Positions 1-8,608 of a stretch of DNA of 64,000 nucleotides are shown piece by piece. The notes beneath the pieces were generated by a model that was not told where the DNA came from, made no database searches, and was given only the letters and a program-made list of their open reading frames with translations. The stretch is from assembly GCA_963738835.1 (NCBI GenBank), contig CAVTYH010000002.1, positions 682,001 to 746,000 on the forward strand, written 5' to 3'. A program made the position numbers and the translations under genes. The stretch's first letter is position 1. Every line of letters starts with the position of its first letter. Source of the DNA: CAVTYH01 sp963738835. Its GTDB lineage: Bacteria; Planctomycetota; Planctomycetia; Pirellulales; JADZDJ01.

Positions 1-11
1 ATCCAAACCAA

Positions 12-57
12 AAGCCGAGGGACCATCGCGGCGACGGTGCCCGCAACCCCTGGGCTT
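12..57. repeat. 46-bp structured palindromic repeat, copy 1 (terminator-like)
   Basis: An outer imperfect stem (aagcc-aggg against ccctgggctt) encloses a second hairpin (accatcgc/gcgacggt). The same 46 bp recurs at 36514-36559 with only two mismatches, so it is a dispersed element. Here it is followed on the plus strand by a run of six T (56-61), so it could terminate a gene entering from the left. It lies just past the 3' end of the minus-strand DUF1501 gene. Its right arm is also shared with the clpC terminator at 41291. Confidence 0.7.
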
Positions 58-91
58 TTTTGTTGTCCGGCTAGTTGCTAATTGCTGCTGC

Positions 92-973
92 TTATATCAA
101 CTCTTCAATCACCCTAGTGTCGTCGAGCAATGGGGCTGGGTCGATGCCAAGGTGGCGGTAGATGGTCGCCAGCACGTTTTGTGCGGTATAGGGCCGGCTG
201 CGCGATTGTTCACGCTCGCCGATCGGGCCGGTGTCGCCGATGACCTGGCCCATCTTCAGTCCCCCGCCGGCAAACAGCACGCTTCCGCAGGGGGCCCAAT
301 GGTCGCGGCCGCCGTACTTATTGATCCACGGCGTGCGACCGAACTCGCCGCAAGCGACCAGGAGTACGTCTTTGTCTAAGCCACGATCATAAAGATCGGT
401 GACCAACGAATGAATTGCCTGATCGTACGCCGGCAGCTTGTCGCGCAGTTCGGCGAAGATCGAGAGTTCACGGCCCAGCACTTTGCCGTGAGTATCCCAA
501 TCGCCGTGCGGCAAGTCGGGGGTTTGGAACCGCACCGCTTTCATTTCCAACAAGTTCGGTCGCTGTGAATCGGCAAGGTAACCGGTCGTAATTACCGAGG
601 CGCTGTGCGTATCGATCGTTTCCACGCCGTTGACGATGGCGAATTTGTCAGCGATTTTCGCGTGCAGCGGCAGATGTTCGCACACGCGCATGCCCGGCAC
701 GACCGTGTTGATTGGTCGAAATTCGCCGCGAATATCCAGCGGAGCATTCGGCTTCATATCGTACATATCAAGCTGGCTTGGCCCGCCGCCGAGATAGACG
801 AAGATGACCGACTTGTTTTGTCGCGACGCAATCGACGCTGCTTTCAACGGCGATTGAAAAATCGCCGGCAGCGCCAAGCCGCCGAGCGTCATGGCGCCGC
901 TGCGGAGAAAATCTCGGCGCGTGGTGTCGCAACAGTCGGGTTTTTGGGAACAACCACCTGAGAGAGTATTCAT
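92..973 (-). CDS. DUF1501 (sulfatase-like) TAT-exported protein, internally shortened
   Basis: DUF1501 proteins are exported planctomycete proteins of alkaline-phosphatase/sulfatase-like fold; their substrate is unknown. The N-terminus carries a twin-arginine signal (RRDFLRSGAM, about residues 19-28) followed by a hydrophobic stretch. The family blocks VYLGGGPSQLDMYDMKP, the WDTHG block, GEFGRTP and GGRDHW are all present, as is the closing IYRHLGIDP. At 293 residues it is well short of the usual ~430-480. The missing part is internal: the text jumps in frame from the HSAS/TTGY block straight to GDWDTHG, losing roughly 120-150 residues. No DUF1549/DUF1553 (PSD1-type) partner gene, the usual upstream neighbour, is present. 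It may be a decayed or compacted copy. Family assignment is firm; activity is doubtful. Confidence 0.85.
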   Translation of the reverse strand: MNTLSGGCSQKPDCCDTTRRDFLRSGAMTLGGLALPAIFQSPLKAASIASRQNKSVIFVYLGGGPSQLDMYDMKPNAPLDIRGEFRPINTVVPGMRVCEHLPLHAKIADKFAIVNGVETIDTHSASVITTGYLADSQRPNLLEMKAVRFQTPDLPHGDWDTHGKVLGRELSIFAELRDKLPAYDQAIHSLVTDLYDRGLDKDVLLVACGEFGRTPWINKYGGRDHWAPCGSVLFAGGGLKMGQVIGDTGPIGEREQSRSRPYTAQNVLATIYRHLGIDPAPLLDDTRVIEELI

Positions 974-1176
974 CGGAGTGGCTCCTGTGGTTCGTGCGGC
1001 GGGGGACGCCTGGCAAGGCGCTGGGGCAAACAGTCAGTATTAAAATGCTAACCGTGCGGATGGGCGACCGCAAGACTTGAGTAACGTGCCAATTGACGCA
1101 GCGGCGGTAGTTGGAATAGGTTCACCCTTGAAAGCTGAAAATCCGCGGTTATTTTTCAGTAACACCTGGTGAGTTT

Positions 1177-1287
1177 ATGTCGCGCGAACGACGGATGGTC
1201 CGCACGCCGGCGGTGAAGTTTCCGCAACTGCGAAAAGAGCTGGAGCAGGCCAGGCCGCGAGTGAAGCCGGTGAAGCGAAAGAAATAA
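1177..1287 (+). CDS. small very basic hypothetical peptide (36 aa)
   Basis: This is the only candidate gene in the 377-bp gap 974-1350. It opens with ATG preceded by GGTGAG at short spacing and ends TAA. The peptide starts MSRERRMVRTPAVKF and ends KPVKRKK; about a third of its residues are Lys or Arg. I do not recognise a family. It could be a real nucleic-acid-binding microprotein or a chance reading frame; the strongly basic, proline-containing composition is not what random frames in this GC-rich DNA usually give. The rest of the gap shows nothing I can name. Confidence 0.3.
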   Translation: MSRERRMVRTPAVKFPQLRKELEQARPRVKPVKRKK

Positions 1288-1350
1288 ATGCTTACCCGCG
1301 GAGCCAGTGCCCAGCGCTTTGCGCGGAGCGAACTCCGTCGTTTCCCGTTC

Positions 1351-3299
1351 TTAGTGGCCAGCGCCGGGCAGGCCTTTCAGTGCGTTGAACGGATCTTTCG
1401 GCGCCTTGTTATCGGTCGCGTCTTTGCCCCCTTTGGCATCGGCGGCGGTTTTCTTGATGATCTCGGGTTTGCCCAAGTGGATTTTACGATAGGTTTCGTC
1501 GTTCACCACATAGTACCAATCGGCAAAGCGGGCGTTTAGTTCTTTGGCCTTCTGCTGGCCGGCTTTCACTTGGTCGTCGTAAGCGTCTTGCTTGCGCTTA
1601 TTTTCTTTTTCGATTTTGTCGCGCTGGGCTTCCAATGCTTCTTGGTCTTCCTCGGCGGGCGCGGCGTCCGATTTGGCTTCGGCTAGTTTGCTGTCGGCCT
1701 TGTCGTTGGTCTTGGGCGCATCTTTCTTGGCGTCTTTGGCGTCCGCCTTGCCTTTGGCGTCAGACTTTTCGCTCTTGGCGGCGTCCGATTTTTTATCGCC
1801 TGATTTGGTGGCCGATTTTTCGCCGCTCTTGGCGTCGCCGGCTTTCGTTTCGCTCTTCTTGGCATCGCCCTTTTTGTCTTCGGTGGCGGGCTTTTCCGGC
1901 GCCTTCTTGATTTCCGGCAACGGCTCAAGCTCCGGCTTGGGCAGCAAATCGGGATTGAACTGCGCCATGACCATGATGTAGCGACTTAGCCCGGTGCCTT
2001 TGTCTTTCTTGGCGTCGTCTTTTTTGTCGGCGTCCTTGCTGTCCGACGATTTTTCGTCGGCTTTGGCGACCTCGTCTTGTTTGTCGCCGTCTTTCTTCTC
2101 GCCGGTGGCCGTGTCCTTGGCGTCCTTTTTATCGGCACTCTTGGCATCGCTCTTCTTTTCGTCGTCGCCCGAAGAGCTTTCGATGCCGGCCACTTTGCCG
2201 AATCGCAGCACGTATTCGACGCCGTCTTTCATGTGGACCACGGCTTCGCCATCGCTGGAGAGGAGTTCGACTTCGTGCTCACCCACCGGCACCAGACTGA
2301 AGCCGCGGCGAGCCAGGTCATTGAACGATTCTTCAGTGAGCGCACCGGTTTCCGCTTTTAATTTGGCGCTTAACTGAGCCGGCTTGCGAGCCACGTCGAT
2401 AATCTTCAGGCTGCCCAGGGCATTCTTGAGATCGGTCAAGTGGGCCAAATCCAATTCTTCGCCCTCACCCAATTTCTCCTGCACGGGCTTGTCGTCTTTG
2501 TATTCGGTGAGTTCTTTCAGCGTCCACTTTTGCGTTTTATCGTCGAACACTAAATCGATATCGGCCCGCGGCATCGGCACCGTGCGAAGCTGCCCGTCGC
2601 GAGTGAGCGCCTGGCCCAGCGAATAATCGTGCAGCGTGATTTCGGAAATATCCAACGGGTTGAGCTTCAGCAAATCGGTTTCGATCCAGTCTTCGAATTT
2701 CGTGCTGAATTTGTCGGTGCGCAGGGCCACGCGGTAGACGGCATCTTGTCCGGGCAGGCGCACGAAACGCAGTTGAGTTTGCGGCTGCGAGAATTCATCA
2801 CCGGTTTTGGGCGATTTATCTTCTTTGCCGATGATGACGCGGGCCAGCGGCTTGCCGGAGCCATCTTCGAGGACGACGAGCTTGCCGACGCCTTTCCGAC
2901 CGAACTGATCTTCCGCGGGCTTGGGTTCTACCACGCCGTAAAGTTCGTGATCGGTGGCGCTGGTGGTGACCGGCGCACGAGATATTTCACGTCGACCAAA
3001 GCGGCGACGGCTGCGGCCACCTGATCTTTGGCGTCGGCCGGATAATTCTTGTGCGAGGGCAGCGACCAGCCTTTGCCATCTTGGGCGACTTCGAACTCGC
3101 GGGCCCGAGAGGTGGCTTCGTCGAAGCTGACCACTTTCATGCGCTTCACCGCCAGCGGATCGCCCAGATCGGGAAACAGCGGCTTACCAACCACGTCTTG
3201 TGCCGGCAGCGTCGGCGTGCTGGGTTTGGTGGCAAAGGCCAAAAAAAGGACCGCACCGGCGGCGGCAATGAGGGCAAAGGTTTTGGTGTTTTCATTCAT
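1351..3299 (-). CDS. DUF4340 domain protein, Gld-type ABC exporter partner (one frameshift)
   Basis: DUF4340 proteins sit beside GldG-like proteins and are thought to be an extracytoplasmic part of that exporter. The N-terminus (MNENTKTFALIAAAGAVLFL) is a single membrane anchor. The reading frame beginning at 3299 stops at 2928, but the other frame resumes at once: KYLV is followed after a one-base gap by PVTTSATDHELYGVVEPK at about 2968-2976. The body is an ordinary DUF4340 beta-rich region. The C-terminal half contains two long Lys/Asp/Ser/Ala-rich low-complexity stretches, flanking a conserved LSRYIMVMAQFNPDLLP segment. It is the third gene of a minus-strand operon after the ATPase (6418-7179) and permease fusion (3440-6295). 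One missing base most likely; a real pseudogene is possible. Confidence 0.8.
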
Positions 3300-3338
3300 G
3301 GCTATTTGTTAGCAACTAGCAACTAGCGATTGGCCTAC

Positions 3339-3359
3339 CCGGAGGCTAACAGCCTCCGG
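3339..3359. repeat. perfect short hairpin CCGGAGGCT-AAC-AGCCTCCGG
   Basis: A perfect 9-bp stem with a 3-nt loop in the 140-bp gap between the GldF-GldG fusion and the DUF4340 gene. A half-copy (ctccggagggc) follows at about 3391. It lies inside the operon, so it may cause partial termination or mark an RNA processing point; it looks like one of the dispersed REP-like hairpins of this genome. No T-run follows it on the minus strand. Confidence 0.6.
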
Positions 3360-3439
3360 AGAAACGACGACAAAGTTTCAGTTTAGATTTAATTCTCCGG
3401 AGGGCGTTGCCCGACCGGTTTTTTTCAAGGAAATGACGT

Positions 3440-6295
3440 TCATCTCAGGCGGGCTTTCGACACGCCTTCGCGTTCTTTGGTGCGGCGGTTGAAGTAGACG
3501 AAGAAGGCCACGAGCAAGGGCAGAATCGGCGGCAACAGCACGCTCCGCAGTTTGTAGCTGTCTTGCACGCTGCGGACGGCCGACGACATTTCGAAATCGG
3601 CCTGTTCGATTTTCTTTTCGGCATCGCGGCGCAGTTGTTCGTCGCGAATGGTTTTGTTGCGCTCTTCCAACTGCATTTTCAGCGACAGTTCGGTCGCCTT
3701 TAGCTGCAAAGCCCGTGGATCACCCCCTTCGCGGCGCATTTTGTCGAGTTCTTGTTCAAGCGAATCCTTCGTGTTCTTCCAATCTTGTTCTAGCTTGTCT
3801 TCCTGTTCTTGCTGAGCTCGTTTGAAATCGGCAATGGCGGCGGTCGTTTTATCGCGGGCATCCTGAGTTTGCTCGTTGATTTTTTCGAGCGACCGGTGCT
3901 TGGGACGCTTTTTGCGCAATTCGACGAACCGCATGTCGTTGGCCAGCACGTCGAGGGCATTGAGCACGAACGTGACGTTGTCGGTATCGATTTGCATGTC
4001 GTTATCTGGCATGCGGCGAGCGCGGCTGTCGAAGAACAGCGAAGCCAGCATATCGACGTCGGCGACAAGAATAACATTCAATTCCGGCGCAGCGGCTGAT
4101 TTGGCCGCAGCGGCTTGCGCATCTTTCTTCTCATCCTGCTTGTCCCCTTTGTCAGACGCCGACTTGCTGTCGGCCGGCGGTTCAGCGTCGTCGGCCTGTT
4201 TGGGCTTGCCAGTGATGCGGGCCGCCAGCACATATTCCAGTTCGGTAGGCTGGCCTTCGCGCGAGCGGATTTCGGCGGCAGTGCGAGCCGACATCACGTC
4301 TTTCACCATGATCTCGCCGCTCTCAGAGCCGGTTTTCACCAGGGGCTGGAAATCGGTGGTGGCTGCGTTAAGCGCTCTGATGCCGCCGGGCAACGGCAGA
4401 ATGAGGCTTTGCAATCCAGAAGTGACCGGATCGCTTTCATTAAATGGCTCGAAAACCGGGCTTTTGTGCGGCGCTTCTTGCTCGACGAACACATATTCGG
4501 GAGTCAGTTGATCGAAGCCTTCGAACCGCCGTGGTTTGTAGTTCTGCCAGACGACAGAAAAATCGCTATCGGCCCCGCCAAACAGTCCGGTGCGTCTGCT
4601 TTTAGCGACTAGTTCTACGCCCAGCAAGTCGAACAGTTGCTTCACGTCTCCCTTGGGTTCCGGCTGCTGTTGCGGTTGGAACATGGCCATCATGCCGTTT
4701 TGTTTGGAGCGCCGCGGCATGCCGGTGCCCGGTGCGCCGGACAGATACGCTGGCAGCGGATCTTCGAAAATTGCCGTCGGCTGGCCCTTCTTCACCGCAT
4801 CAATAAAGTTCGTGAGTTGCGCTTGCGGCAACGAGGAGGGTTGAATGGCCAAGAGCACGTCGTAACGTTCCGTGATCGGCTGCGTAGGATCGACGCGGAC
4901 CACTTCGTATTGCTTTTGCAATTCTTCAATCAACCGCTCGGGCCGCTTCTGTTGCGGCGTGCCGCTGCTCATGTCGAAGCCGCCGAAGAGTTCGGCGTCG
5001 GTTTGCAGGACACCCAAACGTTTTTTCTTCTGCTGGGCAATGGTGGAAATCGAACGCACCAGTTCGTACTCGACCGGAATGCCGCGCTCGAAAAATGGAA
5101 TCACGATCTTTTCCAGGCCGCTGGTGATGGCGGCGCCCAATAGCACGCGCTCTTGTTTCCACACGCCGCGCGATTGCGTGAACACTTCTTGCGGTGTGAT
5201 GCCGAACTGCTGCTCGGCCCGCTGGGCGTCTTCGGTCAGCGGTTCCACGCTGTCGTGAATTTTCGTTTCGATTTTGCCGCCGGATAGCTGGTGGAATTCA
5301 CGCAGCAAGTTCAACAAATTGACGCGCGTTTCGACAAACTCTTCCGGAACATTCGGGCTGATGTACGCTTCGATGACAATCGGATGTTTCGGATCGAGCT
5401 CGGAAATCAGCTTCTTCGATTGTTCGGCCACCGAGTTAAGCCGTTCCTGCGTGACATCGGCCCGCACATTCCAGTTTTGCACCAGCAAATTCACGCCGAC
5501 GGCCATCAACACCAGCGCCAGAGCGCGAACCACATAATGCGGACCGAGCGATTTGCCGTTGTGTCCGCCGAGCCAATGCCGCCGGCCGATAAGCACCATG
5601 CACAGGTACAGCATGACGACGGTGATCATGACAAAATAGGCAATCGATGCGAGGCTGATCACGCCGCGATCGAAATCGCTCATCTGCTCGCCAATGCTCC
5701 AGCCCTTGGCGGTGGCGGTCCAACTGGAGCCGCGGACGAGAGCGTCGATCACATTCAAAAACACCAGCGGTGCGTTGAATACCACACCCAAGATGAACGC
5801 CACGGTCAGATTGCCGGTGAGAAACGACGCAACCATGCCGATGGCCAGCATCGCCAGCCCGACAAACCAGTAACCCAAATATGTGCCCAGAAACAAGCCC
5901 ACGTCGGGTTGCCCCAGCCGACCGAGCACGGCCAGATTGCAAATGAGCGAGAACAGCAACGAAACGGTGAAGATCGCCACGGCGGCGAAGTATTTGCCCA
6001 GCACTACGTCGATGTCGGCCGCTGGAATCGTCAAGAGCAGTTCATCGGTTCCTTGCTTGCGTTCATCAGCCCAAATGCTCATGGTGATGGCCGGGATGAA
6101 CACCAGCATAATGTACGGAAACCATTTGTTGAGCTGGTCGAGATTCGCCAGGTTGGAATTAAAAAATTCGTCGGGCCAGAAGGCCGCGAACGAACCCAGC
6201 AGCACGAATACGCAAATGAAGACATATCCCGTGGGATTGCTGAAATAGCTGACGAAGTTGCGCCGAAAAATGGCGACGATAACGTGAAGATTCAT
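3440..6295 (-). CDS. GldF-GldG fusion: ABC-2 permease plus ABC auxiliary protein
   Basis: This 951-residue membrane protein fuses the two non-ATPase parts of a gliding-type ABC exporter. Residues ~1-260 are an ABC-2 permease with about six membrane segments (opening MNLHVIVAIFRRNFVSYF, and the conserved IPAITMSIWADERKQGTDEL). A further membrane helix follows near 265-280, then a GldG-like ABC_transp_aux region (~285-690; VIEAYISPNVPEEFVETRVN). An Asp/Lys/Ala-rich linker (~695-730) leads to a late GldG block (ILVADVDMLASLFFD), a long Glu/Gln/Lys coiled coil (~800-900) and a final helix (LLPPILPLLVAFFVYFNRR). In Bacteroidetes gldF and gldG are separate genes; planctomycetes often carry the fusion. 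The ATPase is encoded just upstream and the DUF4340 partner just downstream. The exported substrate is unknown. Confidence 0.88.
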   Translation of the reverse strand: MNLHVIVAIFRRNFVSYFSNPTGYVFICVFVLLGSFAAFWPDEFFNSNLANLDQLNKWFPYIMLVFIPAITMSIWADERKQGTDELLLTIPAADIDVVLGKYFAAVAIFTVSLLFSLICNLAVLGRLGQPDVGLFLGTYLGYWFVGLAMLAIGMVASFLTGNLTVAFILGVVFNAPLVFLNVIDALVRGSSWTATAKGWSIGEQMSDFDRGVISLASIAYFVMITVVMLYLCMVLIGRRHWLGGHNGKSLGPHYVVRALALVLMAVGVNLLVQNWNVRADVTQERLNSVAEQSKKLISELDPKHPIVIEAYISPNVPEEFVETRVNLLNLLREFHQLSGGKIETKIHDSVEPLTEDAQRAEQQFGITPQEVFTQSRGVWKQERVLLGAAITSGLEKIVIPFFERGIPVEYELVRSISTIAQQKKKRLGVLQTDAELFGGFDMSSGTPQQKRPERLIEELQKQYEVVRVDPTQPITERYDVLLAIQPSSLPQAQLTNFIDAVKKGQPTAIFEDPLPAYLSGAPGTGMPRRSKQNGMMAMFQPQQQPEPKGDVKQLFDLLGVELVAKSRRTGLFGGADSDFSVVWQNYKPRRFEGFDQLTPEYVFVEQEAPHKSPVFEPFNESDPVTSGLQSLILPLPGGIRALNAATTDFQPLVKTGSESGEIMVKDVMSARTAAEIRSREGQPTELEYVLAARITGKPKQADDAEPPADSKSASDKGDKQDEKKDAQAAAAKSAAAPELNVILVADVDMLASLFFDSRARRMPDNDMQIDTDNVTFVLNALDVLANDMRFVELRKKRPKHRSLEKINEQTQDARDKTTAAIADFKRAQQEQEDKLEQDWKNTKDSLEQELDKMRREGGDPRALQLKATELSLKMQLEERNKTIRDEQLRRDAEKKIEQADFEMSSAVRSVQDSYKLRSVLLPPILPLLVAFFVYFNRRTKEREGVSKARLR

Positions 6296-6341
6296 GGGCA
6301 GTGGTCAGTTGTCTGTGGTCCGTGGTCAGTAGTGAGCCGCT

Positions 6342-6406
6342 GGGTGCCACTGCTGGCTTGTCCAGCAGTGCCGGCACACGGGTGGACCAAGCCACCCGTG
6401 GCACCC
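6342..6406. repeat. 65-bp three-way-junction palindromic repeat
   Basis: The outer arms gggtgccac and gtggcaccc (6342-6350/6398-6406) are perfect complements. They enclose two hairpins: ctgctgg/ccagcag (6350-6356/6362-6368) and cacgggtgg/ccacccgtg (6377-6385/6392-6400). The last hairpin shares three bases with the outer arm, so two folds compete. It fills most of the gap between the ABC ATPase and the permease fusion inside one operon. The preceding text (gtggtcagttgtctgtggtc) is itself a quasi-repeat. Confidence 0.7.
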
Positions 6407-6417
6407 GAAACGCTGCC

Positions 6418-7179
6418 TTACACCGCAACTGGCTGGGTTGCCGTGAGAGTGTGGAATTGTTCCTCCAACGTTTTGCCATCGCGCATCAGTTCGGTGGGAC
6501 TGCCGTCATAAACGACGCGGCCTTCGTTGATGAACAACAGGCGGTTGGCAATGGCTTGCACCTCCTGCATGATGTGCGTGGAGATGAGGATGGTTTTTTC
6601 GCGGCCCAGCCGGCGGATAGTTTCCCGCACTTCGCGGATTTGGTTCGGATCGAGTCCGGCGGTCGGCTCGTCGAGAATCAGCACATCGGGCTCGTGCAGC
6701 AGTGCCTGCGCCATGCCGACCCGCTGGCGATATCCCTTGGAGAGCTTACCGATCGCTTTGCCGATGACCGAGCCGAGGGCGAACAGTTCGACCACCGCTT
6801 CGATCCGCTGTTTCTTGCGGGCCGGGTTCATTCCGCGGGCGTCGGCAAAGAATTCCAGCAGGCTGCGGGGCGTCATGTCGGCATAGAGCGGGCCGTTTTC
6901 TGGCAGATAGCCAAGCCGAGCTGAAGCGGCCAGGCGATCGCGGGCCATGTCGTGTCCGGCGATGAACGCTTGGCCGGCCGAGGGGGCAAGATAGCCGGTG
7001 AGCAATTTCATCGTGGTGCTCTTTCCGGCGCCGTTGGGGCCCAGAAAGGCCACGACCTCACCCTGGTTCACCTTGAAATTGACATTTTCAATGGCGGCAA
7101 AATCGCCGTAATACTTCGAGAGACCAAGGGCCTCGATCATCGGCTGGCCGCCGGCCGGCTGGCCGCTTGCTGGAGTCAT
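6418..7179 (-). CDS. ABC transporter ATP-binding protein, GldA-type
   Basis: This is the ATPase of the gliding-type/ABC-2 exporter, acting on the inner face of the membrane. Visible motifs in its 253 residues: Walker A GPNGAGKST (47-55), signature LSKGYRQR (146-153), Walker B VLILDEP (166-172) with the following TAGLDP, and a switch His in ISTHIMQEV. The IGKAIGKLSKGYRQRVG block is typical of the CcmA/NatA/GldA group. It is the first gene of a minus-strand operon with the GldF-GldG fusion and the DUF4340 protein. A start at Met14 (MIEALGLSKYYG) is also possible, since the first 13 residues are a Gly/Pro/Gln-rich tail. Confidence 0.9.
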   Translation of the reverse strand: MTPASGQPAGGQPMIEALGLSKYYGDFAAIENVNFKVNQGEVVAFLGPNGAGKSTTMKLLTGYLAPSAGQAFIAGHDMARDRLAASARLGYLPENGPLYADMTPRSLLEFFADARGMNPARKKQRIEAVVELFALGSVIGKAIGKLSKGYRQRVGMAQALLHEPDVLILDEPTAGLDPNQIREVRETIRRLGREKTILISTHIMQEVQAIANRLLFINEGRVVYDGSPTELMRDGKTLEEQFHTLTATQPVAV

Positions 7180-7497
7180 GCGTGCTTTAGCTCCCTCGAC
7201 GAGTTTTTTTGCGTATATCCAACTCGCAAAATAAGTTATGCCTTGGCAAGAACTTACAAGCGCCGGGCATTCATTGTCCAGTCCATCTCCCCTACGCAGC
7301 CAGCCAGCGATTGGATCGCAGCTACTTAACTTCTGTTGCCGATGATCAATAGCAACCGTCGGGCAGTAGCGAAAGCACTGTTTTTACGCCTGTCTACTAT
7401 TGCTAGAATTCGCTGTCTATTTCGTCGTGGCCGACCACCAATGAGCGACGATCAATCACCGCGCCGCTGCCGTACCATAAACTATTGAGAGGACCTG
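7180..7497. other. 318-bp divergent intergenic region
   Basis: This gap separates the divergently transcribed ABC exporter operon (minus) and a lipoprotein thioredoxin gene (plus), so both promoters must lie here. I see an AT-richer patch (ttttttgcgtatatcc, about 7204-7219) and a ribosome-binding site gagagga just before ATG 7498. I cannot assign -35/-10 boxes with confidence, and there is no repeat or RNA gene. Confidence 0.4.
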
Positions 7498-8484
7498 ATG
7501 TTACATCGAAATCTGCTCGCGCGTTTGTGCTCTGTCTTGGCCCTGACTTCGATTGCCGGATGGCTTGTTCTGACTGCCGGCTGCAATAAGTCGGGCGAAA
7601 AACCTGCTGTCGCGGCCCCCACGTTGAGCATGCCAGCTAGCACTGCGGTAGCCGCCGACACGAACACAAAACAGCCGGACGTGGTGCATGACGATGAAGA
7701 CAAGCAGTCGGAACCGGTACCGGCGCAAATTTCCGTTTCCGTCGAACAAGACGAAACCAATGCGGTCATCAAGCAGGTGCGGGCCAATTACGCGGCCTGG
7801 GACCAGGGCAAGCCGTTCGATTTTAAGCCGGTAGCCAATCAAATTGTCAAGTGGCTCGACAACGGTTTGGATCAGCGTTCGTGCCAGCTGGGGACCGAAG
7901 TCGCGCGGATTTGCGAATCGACCGGGTCTTATGAATCGGCCAGGCAGCTTTACACCGCACTGGTGAAAGCGGCGGCGAAATCGGACAACCAGCGGTTGGC
8001 GATGCCGGCCCAGGAAATTGGCTCTGCCGGTTTGACGCGGCTCGATCTGTTGGGCAGCAAGCCCAAAATCGAAGGCAGCGTCTTTGGCGGCGAGAAATTG
8101 GATTGGGACAAATACCGTGGAAAAATCGTGCTGCTCGACTTTTGGGCCACTTGGTGCGGGCCGTGCATGCAAGAGCTGCCGAACGTGAAAAAGGTCTACG
8201 AGAAATACCACAACCAAGGATTCGAGATTGTGGGCATCACGCTGGATGACGACAAAGACCGGCTGGCGCAATTCTTGGACAAAGAACAATTGCCGTGGCC
8301 CACACTGTTCGAAGACAATCCAGAGAAGCACGGCTTCGAAGGGGTGCCGCTGGTGAAGACTTTCGGCATCGACGGCATTCCGGCCACGTATCTGTTCGAT
8401 CGCAGCGGTAAGATCGTTTCTATTTCCGCCCGCGGCGATGGTTTAGATGCGCAAGTGAAAAAGCTGCTGGCGGAGAAGCAGTGA
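7498..8484 (+). CDS. TlpA-family thioredoxin-like lipoprotein
   Basis: A membrane-anchored, extracytoplasmic thiol-disulfide reductase of the TlpA/ResA type. The N-terminus is a lipoprotein signal peptide with lipobox LTAGC (Cys about residue 29). A ~140-residue spacer, Ala- and acid-rich then helical, precedes the thioredoxin fold. The fold has the redox motif WCGPC with cysteines at 220 and 223, GITLDDDKDRLAQFL, and the cis-proline region GIDGIPATYLFD. The 328-residue length is larger than a bare TlpA (~180) because of that spacer. ATG 7498 follows a good GAGAGGA site. It is a lone plus-strand gene, convergent with the PVC cytochrome. The partner proteins are unknown. Confidence 0.87.
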   Translation: MLHRNLLARLCSVLALTSIAGWLVLTAGCNKSGEKPAVAAPTLSMPASTAVAADTNTKQPDVVHDDEDKQSEPVPAQISVSVEQDETNAVIKQVRANYAAWDQGKPFDFKPVANQIVKWLDNGLDQRSCQLGTEVARICESTGSYESARQLYTALVKAAAKSDNQRLAMPAQEIGSAGLTRLDLLGSKPKIEGSVFGGEKLDWDKYRGKIVLLDFWATWCGPCMQELPNVKKVYEKYHNQGFEIVGITLDDDKDRLAQFLDKEQLPWPTLFEDNPEKHGFEGVPLVKTFGIDGIPATYLFDRSGKIVSISARGDGLDAQVKKLLAEKQ

Positions 8485-8519
8485 GCGAACCGCCGCGTCC
8501 GTTGTCGCCAATAGCCGGC

Positions 8520-8575
8520 GTGCAGCGGCGGAGCTTGCTCCGCCCTCAGCGCCGGGCTCAGCCCGGCCGCTACAC
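8520..8575. repeat. GTGCAGCGG...CCGCTACAC palindromic repeat, copy 1
   Basis: Outer arms gtgcagcgg and ccgctacac enclose two GC hairpins (ggcggag/ctccgcc and gccgggc/gcccggc). The same outer arms recur at 38537-38593 just before clpC with a different interior. Here the element lies between the convergent thioredoxin and PVC cytochrome genes, so a bidirectional termination role is possible; no T-run follows. Confidence 0.65.
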
Positions 8576-8608
8576 GTCGATTGCAGGAGCCGAATTATTG
8601 GCTCGGCC

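Noticed and set aside
5291..6511. 406-codon plus-strand frame with His/Gln-rich product
   Set aside because: It is antisense to the GldF-GldG fusion and runs through a palindromic repeat. It has no recognisable domain.
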